Shown: positions 38,452 through 47,478, counted from the stretch's first letter. The stretch: DNA of 54,165 bases from Bacillus marinisedimentorum (GCF_001644195.2 NZ_LWBL02000061.1:1-54165), one strand, 5' to 3'. The notes: generated by a model not told the origin, from the sequence alone. Numbers and translations are program-made.

Positions 38452-38817
38452 ATGGGCGGACCAAAACACAACGTATCAAAAATAGAATCAACCTATGTGA
38501 AACAACACGAATATGCAGAAAAACGCGCCCTCCGCAGGAAAAAAGGGTTGGTGAGAAGGCTTGTGTTGTTTGGCATTTTCGTCTCTATTATCTCTGTTGC
38601 CGTCATATCCACACTCATCTCTCAGGCTGAAGCCATGAATGAAAAGAAAAAAGAGAAGGAACAGCTTGAGGAGGAGCTTTCCACGCTTGAAGGGGAGCAG
38701 GAAAACCTTAAAGAAGAGATCAGGAAACTGAATGATGAAGATTACATTATAAAAATCGCCCGCCGGGATTATTTCCTGTCCAACGATGGAGAGGTTATTT
38801 TCAAGCTGCCTGACTAA
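38452..38817 (+). CDS. divIC: DivIC, divisome protein
   Basis: 121 aa (125 in B. subtilis). Type II bitopic membrane protein: cytoplasmic basic N-terminus, one membrane helix at about 37-57 and an extracellular coiled coil (about 60-95) followed by the DEDYIIKIARRDYFLSNDGE box. Pairs with FtsL and DivIB in the septal complex. ATG 38452 is the only start after the in-frame stop at 38443, yet the only good ribosome site, GGAGG at 38435-38439, is 12 nt away, which may lower translation. Confidence 0.94.
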   Translation: MGGPKHNVSKIESTYVKQHEYAEKRALRRKKGLVRRLVLFGIFVSIISVAVISTLISQAEAMNEKKKEKEQLEEELSTLEGEQENLKEEIRKLNDEDYIIKIARRDYFLSNDGEVIFKLPD

Positions 38818-38828
38818 ATACCGCCTTA

Positions 38829-38858
38829 TTGACACTTTATTTCCTGAATGAGTATAAT
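38829..38858 (+). promoter_or_regulatory. Strong sigma-A promoter of yabR
   Basis: Perfect TTGACA (38829-38834), 18 bp, perfect TATAAT (38853-38858). Confidence 0.85.
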
Positions 38859-38905
38859 AAGAGAAACTGATTACTTTTCAAAACTTAAGGAGGAGCATTT
38901 TTTTT

Positions 38906-39304
38906 ATGTCAATCGAAGTAGGCAGCAAGTTACAGGGTAAGGTTACGGGCATTACTAATTTCGGTGCTTTTGTGGAGCTGCCGGGAGGGTCGACTGGCCT
39001 TGTGCACATCAGTGAAGTCGCAGACAACTATGTTAAAGACATCAATGATCACTTGAAGGTCGGCGAAACTGTGGAAGTGAAGGTCATCAACGTTGAAAAG
39101 GACGGCAAAATCGGCCTATCCATCAAACGCGCCAAAGCACCGGAGAAAAGGGAGTCATCAAGACGCCCGCAGCGTCCGCGTCAAAATTTCGAATCATTCG
39201 AGCAAAAGATGAACCGTTTCTTGAAAGACAGCGAAGACCGGCTTTCATCTTTGAAAAAGCATACAGAATCCAAGCGCGGGGGTAAAGGCTCGAAACGAGG
39301 CTAA
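38906..39304 (+). CDS. yabR: YabR, S1 RNA-binding domain protein
   Basis: 132 aa. One S1 OB-fold domain (residues about 5-73: GSKLQGKVTGITNFGAFVEL, STGLVHISEVADNYV, KVINVEKDGKIGLSIKRA), like the S1 domain of polynucleotide phosphorylase, followed by a basic Arg/Lys/Ser-rich tail ending in KRGGKGSKRG. Probably binds RNA; the precise role is unknown. AAGGAGGAG precedes ATG 38906. It has its own strong promoter and terminator. Confidence 0.93.
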   Translation: MSIEVGSKLQGKVTGITNFGAFVELPGGSTGLVHISEVADNYVKDINDHLKVGETVEVKVINVEKDGKIGLSIKRAKAPEKRESSRRPQRPRQNFESFEQKMNRFLKDSEDRLSSLKKHTESKRGGKGSKRG

Positions 39305-39346
39305 CTTGCTGCTGACGGCATATGCTATTTCTCTATAGAATATAGT

Positions 39347-39378
39347 AGCACCCTTTCGCGGGGTGCTTTTTCTTTTTT
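39347..39378 (+). terminator. Terminator after yabR
   Basis: AGCACCC pairs with GGGTGCT around a 7-nt loop, then a long T-rich run. Confidence 0.88.
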
Positions 39379-39440
39379 CCCCCGGAAGAGGATGCAGAAG
39401 TAGGGATCCTGGAAGCAGTCCATTCAATTGATTTTAACTA

Positions 39441-39469
39441 TTGACAATAAAAGTGGATTTGGGTACTAT
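39441..39469 (+). promoter_or_regulatory. Sigma-A promoter of the tRNA pair
   Basis: TTGACA (39441-39446), 17 bp, TACTAT (39464-39469), about 25 nt before the first tRNA. Confidence 0.75.
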
Positions 39470-39498
39470 ATATCTTGTGCTTATTTACTAAGGAACAT

Positions 39499-39575
39499 GG
39501 CGGTGTAGCTCAGCTGGCTAGAGCGTACGGTTCATACCCGTGAGGTCGGGGGTTCGATCCCCTCCGCCGCTACCA
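39499..39575 (+). tRNA. tRNA-Met (CAT), elongator
   Basis: 77 nt with encoded CCA. Acceptor GGCGGTG pairs with CGCCGCT (G1-T72 wobble), the anticodon is CAT in the loop TTCATAC, and the T arm is GGGGG-TTCGATC-CCCTC. It has a paired first position and a normal D arm, so it is elongator rather than initiator. Confidence 0.95.
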
Positions 39576-39580
39576 TATAA

Positions 39581-39652
39581 GGCCCCTTGGTCAAGTGGTT
39601 AAGACACCGCCCTTTCACGGCGGTAACAGGGGTTCGAATCCCCTAGGGGTCA
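39581..39652 (+). tRNA. tRNA-Glu (TTC)
   Basis: 72 nt. Acceptor GGCCCCT pairs with AGGGGTC, anticodon TTC in the loop CTTTCAC, T arm AGGGG-TTCGAAT-CCCCT. CCA is not encoded (TTA follows the discriminator A), so the tail must be added by nucleotidyltransferase, unlike its neighbour. Confidence 0.95.
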
Positions 39653-39656
39653 TTAC

Positions 39657-39690
39657 AGAATGCCTGGCAATTGCCAGGCATTCTTTTTTT
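39657..39690 (+). terminator. tRNA terminator made of a GCCAGGCA palindrome (locus 5)
   Basis: GAATGCCTGGCAA joined to TTGCCAGGCATTC is a perfect 26-bp palindrome (39658-39683) followed by seven T's. It is a member of the dispersed palindrome family, here placed as a transcription terminator. Confidence 0.85.
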
Positions 39691-39695
39691 GTCGT

Positions 39696-39845
39696 TACGG
39701 AAATTATAAAATGTAAGCGTTATCGATAAAAAGCCAGAAGGGAATCGTCCAGCTCCAGGCGCCAGCGGCTATCGTGATAAGCGGTGATCCCCTCTGGGAG
39801 GAAAGAGCATCTCCCTGCGGGTACCCCGCCTTGCACATTTGTTCC
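39696..39845. repeat. Nested-hairpin intergenic repeat, copy E (right arm deleted)
   Basis: Shares the lead-in (GGAAATTATAAAATG, GATAAAAAGCCAGAAG) and left arm (AGGCGCCAGCGGCTATCG) with copies A and B. The innermost GGGAG/CTCCC stem is kept, but the segment from the CGCTTATG word to the last CGCC is missing, joining CCCCGC directly to CTTGC. Deletion between CGC microhomologies is likely. Confidence 0.8.
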
Positions 39846-39847
39846 AT

Positions 39848-40330
39848 TCAAAAATGAAGCGAATTGTTTTTGAGTGCTTTCCTTTTCATGCTTTTGAAAA
39901 GCAAATGGACTGCTATGGCTGCATTGCAGATGAAAAAAGGCAGATAAAACGGGATCCCTGCTGATAGTTCGATCTCAAAGAAAGCCGGCACAGTTTGGAA
40001 TAGGGCATGCTGAACGGTATAAGCGACGGTAAATAGGGTTGGATAAAATGCGAAAGCGGCAATGATGACATTGGCGTTGATTCCTTCCGGAGCTTCCAGT
40101 TTTGCATCTCCTGTTGACAGCTTATCTTTGCCGTTTGCATGTATGGGTCCTTTGTTTTTTAAATAGATGAAAGGAATCAAAAGAACAGCAGCCCAGTAGA
40201 AATATGCAGGATATGAACTGAAATCAAATACGTGTAAGTCAGGCATGATCATCATGCTCAGCACATAAACAATCAGCAAATACGCCGTCACAAGCAAAAC
40301 GGATCCGGCAAACTTCAATAATGTCTTCAA
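39848..40330 (-). CDS. Unrecognised four-helix membrane protein
   Basis: 160 aa from TTG 40330, chosen because AGGAGG (40343-40338) is 7 nt before it; GTG 40336 is only 1 nt from that site. Four hydrophobic stretches: TLLKFAGSVLLVTAYLLIVY, FYWAAVLLIPFIYL, NVIIAAFAFYPTLFTVAYTV and GIPFYLPFFICNAAIAVHLL, with a Lys-rich hydrophilic loop (KGPIHANGKDKLSTGD) between the second and third and a basic C-terminus. I do not recognise the family. It is read opposite to all neighbours, between the tRNA-Glu/repeat E segment and spoIIE, where B. subtilis has no gene that I recall, so it may be an insertion at a tRNA locus. Confidence 0.7.
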   Translation of the reverse strand: MKTLLKFAGSVLLVTAYLLIVYVLSMMIMPDLHVFDFSSYPAYFYWAAVLLIPFIYLKNKGPIHANGKDKLSTGDAKLEAPEGINANVIIAAFAFYPTLFTVAYTVQHALFQTVPAFFEIELSAGIPFYLPFFICNAAIAVHLLFKSMKRKALKNNSLHF

Positions 40331-40767
40331 CCCCACCCCTCCTATGCAAGCGCCTATTTCCATTTTATTACCTTAATAACCGCGTTGTCTTCTTTTTTAT
40401 GACATTTCGTGAGAACCTCGTAACAAAATGTTTATGTACGTCAACCTGGACGTTATCTTTGTCGAGATTATTAAATCGATAATCAATTATTGACAATATT
40501 GTGAAAATTGTGTGAAAAACAAAGAACGGCAAAATGCCAGGTCTCACAAAGGTTTGTATACTTTGCGACCAAGGAATACGAACAGATATTTCCATTTGAA
40601 TAGAACCATTGCAAATCAGAACCTTGTTTAAACGGTAAAGAGTTTGGCAGGTTCAATGGAAACCCGTCGAAGAGTTTTTGTTTATTAGCAGGAGGTTTGA
40701 CAAAAAGTTGGAAATGCCTGTGATTAAATGGAAACCAACAGAAAAAAACGTTGGGGTGGTGCTAATA
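40331..40767. other. spoIIE upstream control region
   Basis: No gene seen apart from divergent leaders. TGTCGAG (40460-40466) is one base from a Spo0A box, and CGTCGAA (40665-40671) is another one-mismatch match. spoIIE is Spo0A~P-activated in B. subtilis, so boxes are expected, but I could not place a convincing promoter. TTGACAATATTG near 40492 contains the palindrome CAATATTG. Confidence 0.35.
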
Positions 40768-43260
40768 ATGGAAAAAGCGGAAAGGCAGTTTTTTGAACCG
40801 CTCGGGGGTCTTGGTGTTGTAAAGAAGTCTCAAATGCTTACGGACAAAATAGCGAAAGGGACAGAACGGAAGCTAGTGGAGATCTTCATCCAAAAAGGGC
40901 TTTTGATTGTCATGATCGGTTTTTTGCTTGGACGAGCTGTAGTCTTATCCAATATTACACCGTTTGCGCTGCCTTTTTTTGCGGCAGTTTTCATGTCAAG
41001 GAGGGATAAAAGCCTTTATGTGATGCTCGCCCTTGCCATTGGGGCAGTGACAAGTTCGTATACGACAGCTGCATACATTACAGGTTCAATCCTATTGTTT
41101 CTTGCAGCGTTCGGGGGGCTGGTGAAATCGGCTGACACCCGGCTGAAGCTCCTGCCGTTCTTCGTGTTTTTCTCTGGAATGTCGGTACGGCTTCTTATCA
41201 CGTATACGGTTGCCGGGGGCTTGACGGAACTGGACTTGATGATGGCAGGAGTCGAATCAGGACTCAGTTTGATCCTGACGATGATTTTTCTGCAAAGCAT
41301 GCCGCTTTTATCCATAAAGAAACGGCGCCAGGCTTTAAAAAATGAAGAAATCATTTGCTTTATCATATTGCTTGCTTCTGTCATGTCCGGAACGATCGGC
41401 TGGCAGGTGATGGACATGTCCGTCGAACATGTTTTGTCCCGCTACTTCGTCCTGCTGTTCGCTTTTCTGGGCGGTGCAGCGATCGGTTCAACTGTCGGCG
41501 TTGTCACAGGTTTGATTATGAGCCTTGCCAACGTCACCAGTCTTTACCAAATCAGCCTTCTGGCCTTTTCGGGCCTGTTGGGCGGTTTACTCAAGGATGG
41601 GAAAAAAATCGGCGTTGGATTCGGACTGATGATCGGCACAGTGTTAATCGGGCTGTATAACCAGGACGGAACAGCGCTTTCTGCGGGGCTGATGGAATCA
41701 GCGGCTGCTTTTGCACTGTTTTTATTGACACCCAGAGGATTTATCCTGCAGCTTTCGCGTTTCATCCCCGGAACCCCTGAGTATGCCAATGAGCAGCAGC
41801 AGTATTTGCGCAAAGTACGTGATGTGACGGCTGGCCGGGTTGAGCAATTTTCGACCCTATTCAAAACATTGTCTGACAGTTTCACACAGCCGGGCGGGGA
41901 TCAAAAAGAGGAAAGCCGGGAAAAGGAAATAGATTATTTCCTGAGCAATGTCACCGAAAAGACATGCCAGACGTGCTATAAAAAAGATACGTGCTGGACG
42001 AGGAACTTTACTCAAACATATGAGCTTATGAAAGAAACTATGCAAGAAAGTGAAAAAGGGGAGCTGGAATCCAACCGGCAGCTCATGAGAGAGTGGGACA
42101 ATCACTGTGTGAAACCGATGCGTGTCATCGATAAAATAAATCAGGAACTCAACTATTACCAGGCCAACCAGAAACTCAAGAAACAGGTGCTGGAAAGCAG
42201 GAGGCTGGTGGCTGACCAGCTGATGGGCATTTCCAGGGTAATGGGAGACTTCGCCGAAGAGATCAAGAAAGAAAGACAAAACCATTACATCCAGGAAGAA
42301 CAGATCTATGAATCACTTGAATCTCTCGGAATGGAAATCAACCAGATTGATATTTTCAATCTGGAGGAAGGGGATGTTGATATCGAAATCAGCATACCCC
42401 ATTGCAACGGGACCGGGGTCGGAGAAAAAATTATCGCCCCGCTCCTTTCAGATATATTGGGAGAAACCATCATTGTGAAAAAGGAGGATTGTGCATCTTT
42501 TCCGGCCGGTCAATGCCAGCTTACACTTGGTTCAGCAAAAACATTTGTGGTCGAACCCGGGGTTGCCTGTGCCGCAATGGGGGGCGGATGGGTGTCAGGT
42601 GACAGCTATTCGACAATGGAAATCGGAGGGGGTAAATATGCAGTAGCGATCAGTGATGGGATGGGCAACGGGGAGCGGGCCCATATCGAGAGCCACGAAA
42701 CGATTAAGCTCCTGCAAAAAATTCTCCAATCAGGGATCGAAGAGCGGGTAGCCATCAAGTCGATCAATTCGATTCTTGCTTTGCGAACGACAGATGAAAT
42801 TTTTTCAACGCTTGATCTTGCTGTCGTCGATCTCCAGGATGCAACGGCGAAATTCCTGAAAATCGGCTCGACGCCCAGCTTCATTAAACGGGGAGGGAAA
42901 GTGATGAAAGTGGAAGCGAGCAATTTGCCGATCGGAATGATCCATGAATTCGAGGTCGATATGGTCAGTGAGCAGCTCAAGGCTGAGGATCTATTGATCA
43001 TGATGAGTGATGGCATATTTGAGGGTCCGAGAAATATAGAGAACGTCGACTTCTGGTTAAAACGAAAAATCGGTGAGTTAAAAACAGACGATCCGCAGGA
43101 GATTGCCGATCTCCTGCTCGAAGAGGTGATTCGTACGAAAGAAGGCAATATTGATGACGATATGACAGTTGTCGTCGCGAAGATCAAGCGCAACATACCG
43201 AAATGGGCGTCGATTCCGGCGTATAACAAAATTAATCTCTACCGAAAAAAAGCTCAGTAA
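40768..43260 (+). CDS. spoIIE: SpoIIE, sporulation serine phosphatase
   Basis: 830 aa (827 in B. subtilis). About ten membrane helices in residues 45-330, a middle coiled/FtsZ-interacting region with a Cys pair (CQTCYKKDTCW), and a C-terminal PP2C phosphatase domain (about 590-825: VAISDGMGNGERAHIES near 626, MMSDGIFEGP, NIDDDMTVVVAKI) with its metal Asp residues. Dephosphorylates SpoIIAA to free sigma-F in the forespore and helps polar septum formation. ATG 40768 (MEKAERQ) matches the family start and has GGGGTGG upstream; the longer reading from 40678 is not used. Confidence 0.96.
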   Translation: MEKAERQFFEPLGGLGVVKKSQMLTDKIAKGTERKLVEIFIQKGLLIVMIGFLLGRAVVLSNITPFALPFFAAVFMSRRDKSLYVMLALAIGAVTSSYTTAAYITGSILLFLAAFGGLVKSADTRLKLLPFFVFFSGMSVRLLITYTVAGGLTELDLMMAGVESGLSLILTMIFLQSMPLLSIKKRRQALKNEEIICFIILLASVMSGTIGWQVMDMSVEHVLSRYFVLLFAFLGGAAIGSTVGVVTGLIMSLANVTSLYQISLLAFSGLLGGLLKDGKKIGVGFGLMIGTVLIGLYNQDGTALSAGLMESAAAFALFLLTPRGFILQLSRFIPGTPEYANEQQQYLRKVRDVTAGRVEQFSTLFKTLSDSFTQPGGDQKEESREKEIDYFLSNVTEKTCQTCYKKDTCWTRNFTQTYELMKETMQESEKGELESNRQLMREWDNHCVKPMRVIDKINQELNYYQANQKLKKQVLESRRLVADQLMGISRVMGDFAEEIKKERQNHYIQEEQIYESLESLGMEINQIDIFNLEEGDVDIEISIPHCNGTGVGEKIIAPLLSDILGETIIVKKEDCASFPAGQCQLTLGSAKTFVVEPGVACAAMGGGWVSGDSYSTMEIGGGKYAVAISDGMGNGERAHIESHETIKLLQKILQSGIEERVAIKSINSILALRTTDEIFSTLDLAVVDLQDATAKFLKIGSTPSFIKRGGKVMKVEASNLPIGMIHEFEVDMVSEQLKAEDLLIMMSDGIFEGPRNIENVDFWLKRKIGELKTDDPQEIADLLLEEVIRTKEGNIDDDMTVVVAKIKRNIPKWASIPAYNKINLYRKKAQ

Positions 43261-43408
43261 GGCCGCCTGACATGGGGGTGGCTTCTGCCGCCTGCTCTCC
43301 CGCCGTACAGCGGTGAAAATTTTTTGTATAATTAACGGCCTGTCCGGGCACAAAAGTATATTTCCTTTCCTCTGCGTCAACAATGGATGCAAAGAGGAGG
43401 TTCAGAGG

Positions 43409-44146
43409 ATGAGGAAAGGAACATTAAAACAAATTTTGCTGATAACGGACGGCCATTCAAATCAGGGCGAGGATCCTGCAGCAGCAGCGGCATTTGCCCG
43501 TGAGCAGGGCATCACTGTCAATGTGATCGGGGTGCTTGAGCGTGACTCCATGAGCGAAGAAGGCATGAGGGAGATTGAAGACATCTCCATGTCAGGCGGA
43601 GGCGTAAGCCAGGTTGTATATGCGGAAAAACTGTCCCAAACTGTGCAAATGGTGACAAGGAAAGCAATGACCCAGACACTTCAGGGGGTGATTAACCAGG
43701 AACTGAAACAAATCCTTGGGAAATCACAGTCGATGGAAGATTTGCCGCCTGAACAGCGCGGCGAGGTAATGGAAGTGGTCGATGAGCTCGGGGAAACCGT
43801 CAGCCTTGAGGTGGTTGTGCTTGTCGATACAAGCGCAAGCATGAAAGAGAAGCTTCCGACTGTTAAAGAAGCCCTGTTAGACCTCTCAATAAGCCTGAAT
43901 GCAAGAATGGGATCAAATCAATTTGCTGTCTATGCATTTCCCGGGAAAAGAAAGGATGTTGAAAAGCTTCTTGACTGGACTCCCAGCCTGGACAGCCTGT
44001 CAAAAGTGTACCCTAAACTTGCTTCAGGCGGCATAACGCCGACCGGACCGGCAATCAAAGAGGCGACAGCTCTCTTTAACAGGAAAAAATCAAAAAGGGG
44101 TTTCCTCTCTGATGATGAATCCTACATCGAAGAATCCGGCCTATGA
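43409..44146 (+). CDS. yabS: YabS, vWA-domain protein
   Basis: 245 aa, as in B. subtilis. von Willebrand factor A fold in two parts: an N-terminal ILLITDGHSNQGEDPAAAA segment and DTSASM at 140-145, a MIDAS-type DxSxS metal site, with TPTGPAI completing it. Function unknown; it is paired with the kinase gene yabT, which it overlaps by 35 bp, suggesting it is a partner or substrate. ATG 43409 has AGAGGAGG upstream. TATAAT at 43327-43332 is a possible -10. Confidence 0.9.
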   Translation: MRKGTLKQILLITDGHSNQGEDPAAAAAFAREQGITVNVIGVLERDSMSEEGMREIEDISMSGGGVSQVVYAEKLSQTVQMVTRKAMTQTLQGVINQELKQILGKSQSMEDLPPEQRGEVMEVVDELGETVSLEVVVLVDTSASMKEKLPTVKEALLDLSISLNARMGSNQFAVYAFPGKRKDVEKLLDWTPSLDSLSKVYPKLASGGITPTGPAIKEATALFNRKKSKRGFLSDDESYIEESGL

Positions 44147-45113
44147 ACTTACGCCCGGCACCAGCGTGCGGGGGAAATGGCACGGTCAGACATACCGGGT
44201 CATCAAAAAGATTGGATCTGGCGCAACCGGAACCGTCTATCTGGTTGCGTGCCGTCAGGGGCATGGGGCATTGAAAATCAGTGAGAATGGGATGTCCATT
44301 ACATCGGAGGTGAACGTTCTTAAAAAGTTTTCCCGGGTCCAGGGCCAGCCCCTTGGACCTTCTTTGCTTGATGTTGATGACTGGCAGGCAGGAAAAGGGG
44401 ATGCATACCCATTTTATGTGATGGAATATATTCAGGGGACCGGCTTTTTTCCTTTTATTCGGGCAAAAGGGATGGAATGGGTGCCGATTTTAATGATGCA
44501 GCTGCTTGGCCACCTGCAATTCCTTCATGACAATGGCTGGGTATTCGGGGATTTGAAACCCGAAAATACCGTCATCACAATGAACCCGCCCCGGCTGCGC
44601 CTGATCGATGTGGGGGGCACGACACTTATCGGCCGGTCAATCAAGGAATATACCGAGTTCTTCGACAGAGGGTACTGGGGTCTGGGCAGCCGCAGGGCAG
44701 AGCCTTCATACGACCTGTTTTCTGCAGCCATGTTTTTTGTGAATACTGCCTATCCAGCGAGACTCACCAGGAAAGAAGGCGGAATCGCACAGCTCCAACC
44801 GCTTATCATGAACCATGCAGAACTGAGCCCGTATGCAGGTGTCCTTTTGAAAGCCCTGGAGGGTAAGTACGGGAGTGCGAATGAAATGAAAGGGGACTTG
44901 ATTGAAACAGCGAAGAAAAAAGAAGCAAAGGGAGGCAGGCATAGTTTTTCTTCTTCACCGGGGAGCCGCACAGGCAGGAAGTCAGTATCCGGCAAAACAA
45001 AGACGAAGAAAAAAAGTCCTGCGCGTAAGAAAACCTTTCTCGGTCATATGTTTGAGACAGTTTTACTATTTATATTGATATTTGTTGTTTATTTTTTGTA
45101 TTTGATGGTGTGA
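44112..45113 (+). CDS. yabT: YabT, Hanks-type Ser/Thr kinase of sporulation
   Basis: 333 aa (338 in B. subtilis). Membrane-anchored kinase that in B. subtilis is activated by DNA and phosphorylates RecA and AbrB during spore development. Gly loop IGSGATGTV (34-42), Lys55-type lysine in HGALKIS, catalytic loop FGDLKPEN (HRD replaced by FGD, Asp kept) and metal site DVGG in place of DFG. After the kinase fold comes a Lys/Ser-rich DNA-binding stretch (about 270-305) and a C-terminal membrane helix (about 308-330). ATG 44112 and 44115 are both possible. AbrB and sporulation genes are nearby. Confidence 0.93.
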   Translation: MMNPTSKNPAYELTPGTSVRGKWHGQTYRVIKKIGSGATGTVYLVACRQGHGALKISENGMSITSEVNVLKKFSRVQGQPLGPSLLDVDDWQAGKGDAYPFYVMEYIQGTGFFPFIRAKGMEWVPILMMQLLGHLQFLHDNGWVFGDLKPENTVITMNPPRLRLIDVGGTTLIGRSIKEYTEFFDRGYWGLGSRRAEPSYDLFSAAMFFVNTAYPARLTRKEGGIAQLQPLIMNHAELSPYAGVLLKALEGKYGSANEMKGDLIETAKKKEAKGGRHSFSSSPGSRTGRKSVSGKTKTKKKSPARKKTFLGHMFETVLLFILIFVVYFLYLMV

Positions 45114-45524
45114 TTTATGGGATGACGGGGGAAGGCGGCAATGTGGAGGGTACTGGGGAATCCGGCTTGGAAATCGGATGCTGGGAGGTGCCGGACTAGG
45201 GGTGCTGAATGACGGGACAGTGCCTATATAGGCTTTGGGCCGGTAATGAGATTCACACAAATAGGGTTACTGAATAGTAATTCAACACCCGTGAAAAGAA
45301 GAAATATAATGGAATGCCCACCGTCTTTAACACCCGAAAACGGGGAATTCACTCCATGGAGTCAACTGAATTACAATTCACTGACCGAACACTCAAAACG
45401 TGTACAATTTTGTCCAGCGCTTCTCAGTGCCCGCCTTTGCGAAGACTGCATCCTTCGGGTAGGATGGGAGTACAGATACATAAACCAGGCAGGCTGGCTG
45501 TATAGAAGCGGGGTCGAATTCGAT
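45114..45524 (+). other. tilS leader region
   Basis: No convincing gene. The tilS frame stays open back to ATG 45246 (93 extra codons), but homology starts only at 45525. TACAAT (45403-45408) with CTGACC (45381-45386) is a weak promoter. GCATCCT (45448-45454), loop TCGGGT, AGGATG forms a small hairpin, and ACTCCATGGAGT (45350-45361) is a perfect palindrome. Confidence 0.35.
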
Positions 45525-46907
45525 ATGCATGACAAAGTTTATTCATTCACTGAAAAACATAAGCTCCTGGTGCCGGGTGCGACAGTTGTTGTCGGTGTTT
45601 CCGGGGGGCCGGATTCTTTGGCGCTCCTCCATTTCTTGCACCATGTGAAAGACAGAATGGGCCTGACGATAATCGCCGCCCATGTCGACCATATGTTCAG
45701 GGGCGAGGAATCTTACGAAGACCTTTTGTTTGTGGAAAAGTTTTGCGGAAATTTATCGATTCCTTTTGAAGGAAAAAGGATAAATGTTCCCGAATATCAG
45801 AAGAAGTACAACCTTGGCGTTCAAGAGGCGGCCCGCCAATGCCGTTTCATTTTTTTCAGCGAAATTATGGATACATATCATGCGGATTTTCTGGCGCTGG
45901 CCCATCATGGGGACGACCAGATTGAAACAATGCTGATGCGTCAGGTCAGAGGTGGTTACGGAATGAGCCTCGCCGGCATGCAGCCCAGGAGAAAACTGGA
46001 GAGAGGGGAAGTGATCCGTCCGTTTTTAAGTGTGACGAAAGCGGAAATCGAACATTATTGCTCGGAAAATGGCCTTCATCCCAGGATTGATCCCACTAAT
46101 GAGAAAGATACATATGCGAGGAACAGGTTCCGCCATCATGTTCTTCCTTTTTTAAAGGAAGAAAACCCGCGCGTCCATGAGAGGTACCAGCGCTTAAGCG
46201 AGACCTGGACAGAGGATAATGCCTATCTTGAGAAGCTTGCTGAGACGAAGCTGGACAGCGTTCTCCTGGAGCAAAACAGTGACAGCGCCCGCATTTCGAT
46301 TAAGGCCCTTTCATCATTGCCTTTGCCTTTACAAAGAAGAGTGATTCATCTAATATTAAACTATCTTTATCGGATTATACCGCCTTCTTTGTCATCGGTA
46401 CATATCGAACAGCTGCTGAACTTGCTCGCCAGTGAACATCCATCAGGGATTCTCCACTTCCCGGAAAGCCTTTTTGCCGTCCGGTCTTATGACGAATGTT
46501 TATTTACATTTCGGGCAGAAAAACGGGAAGAGTATGAATATGTCCTTAATGTGCCGGAAGAAATTTCATTACCTGATGGTTCCTCGATTGCAAGCTTCCA
46601 CACATACGAATTCCCTCATGGGCACCAGGATGAAAATATCTTTGTTTGCGGAGCGGATTCCATTAAACTCCCTTTACTCATCCGGAATCGCCGTAACGGA
46701 GACCGTATGTCGGTTCTCGGAATGCAGGGAACCAAAAAGCTGAAAGATATCTTCATCGATCAAAAAGTTCCGATTGAAAAACGGAACCGCTGGCCTGTTG
46801 TGACAGACTCAGAAGGCAGGATACTCTGGCTTCCGCAGCTGAAAAAATCTGCGTTTGCAGAAACGGATAGAAGGAAACAAGAATATATAGTCATTCAGTA
46901 TACTTAA
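45525..46907 (+). CDS. tilS: tRNA(Ile)-lysidine synthetase
   Basis: 460 aa (472 in B. subtilis). Converts C34 of the CAT-anticodon tRNA-Ile to lysidine using ATP and lysine; essential for reading AUA. PP-loop GVSGGPDS at about 24-31, [10 protein letters not shown], the [17 protein letters not shown] stretch and the C-terminal [14 protein letters not shown] and [12 protein letters not shown] domains. ATG 45525 begins the homology, but only GGGGTCG precedes it. hpt follows after 31 bp, a pairing conserved in Bacilli. Confidence 0.94.
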   Translation: MHDKVYSFTEKHKLLVPGATVVVGVSGGPDSLALLHFLHHVKDRMGLTIIAAHVDHMFRGEESYEDLLFVEKFCGNLSIPFEGKRINVPEYQKKYNLGVQEAARQCRFIFFSEIMDTYHADFLALAHHGDDQIETMLMRQVRGGYGMSLAGMQPRRKLERGEVIRPFLSVTKAEIEHYCSENGLHPRIDPTNEKDTYARNRFRHHVLPFLKEENPRVHERYQRLSETWTEDNAYLEKLAETKLDSVLLEQNSDSARISIKALSSLPLPLQRRVIHLILNYLYRIIPPSLSSVHIEQLLNLLASEHPSGILHFPESLFAVRSYDECLFTFRAEKREEYEYVLNVPEEISLPDGSSIASFHTYEFPHGHQDENIFVCGADSIKLPLLIRNRRNGDRMSVLGMQGTKKLKDIFIDQKVPIEKRNRWPVVTDSEGRILWLPQLKKSAFAETDRRKQEYIVIQYT

Positions 46908-46938
46908 GAAGCAACATCATCCAGGAGGGGCAGAAATA

Positions 46939-47478
46939 ATGCATAACGAAATTGAGAAAGTGCTCATTTCCGAAGAGGAAATTCAAAAAAAAGTAACAGA
47001 ATTAGCGGAGGAGCTGTCAACTGAATATAAAGACCGCTTTCCGCTGGCGATCGGCGTGTTGAAAGGGGCCATGCCTTTTATGGCCGATCTGTTGAAGCGT
47101 ATGGACATCCATCTGGAAATGGATTTCATGGATGTCTCCAGTTACGGCAATTCCACGGTTTCCTCCGGGGAAGTCAAGATTGTTAAGGATTTGAACACTC
47201 CTGTCGAAGGCCGGGATATTGTCATCATTGAAGATATCATCGACAGCGGCTTGACGTTGAGTTATCTTGTTGAGCTTTTCCGCCATCGCCGGGCAAAATC
47301 GGTTAAAATCGTCACCCTGCTGGATAAGCCGAGCGGACGCAAGAGCGACGTGAAAGCAGACATGGTAGGTTTCAACGTTCCTGATGAATTTGTTGTCGGT
47401 TACGGGCTGGATTATGCAGAGCGTTACCGCAACCTGCCGTACATCGGCGTTTTGAAGCCAGAAATTTATACAAATTAA
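46939..47478 (+). CDS. hpt: Hypoxanthine-guanine phosphoribosyltransferase
   Basis: 179 aa. Salvages hypoxanthine and guanine with PRPP. The PRPP loop [13 protein letters not shown] is near residue 94-106, with [20 protein letters not shown] at the C-terminus and [11 protein letters not shown] for the flexible loop. AGGAGGGG precedes ATG 46939. Uses the PRPP made by Prs; in Bacilli it also interacts with FtsH-linked regulation. ftsH follows with its own promoter. Confidence 0.97.
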   Translation: MHNEIEKVLISEEEIQKKVTELAEELSTEYKDRFPLAIGVLKGAMPFMADLLKRMDIHLEMDFMDVSSYGNSTVSSGEVKIVKDLNTPVEGRDIVIIEDIIDSGLTLSYLVELFRHRRAKSVKIVTLLDKPSGRKSDVKADMVGFNVPDEFVVGYGLDYAERYRNLPYIGVLKPEIYTN

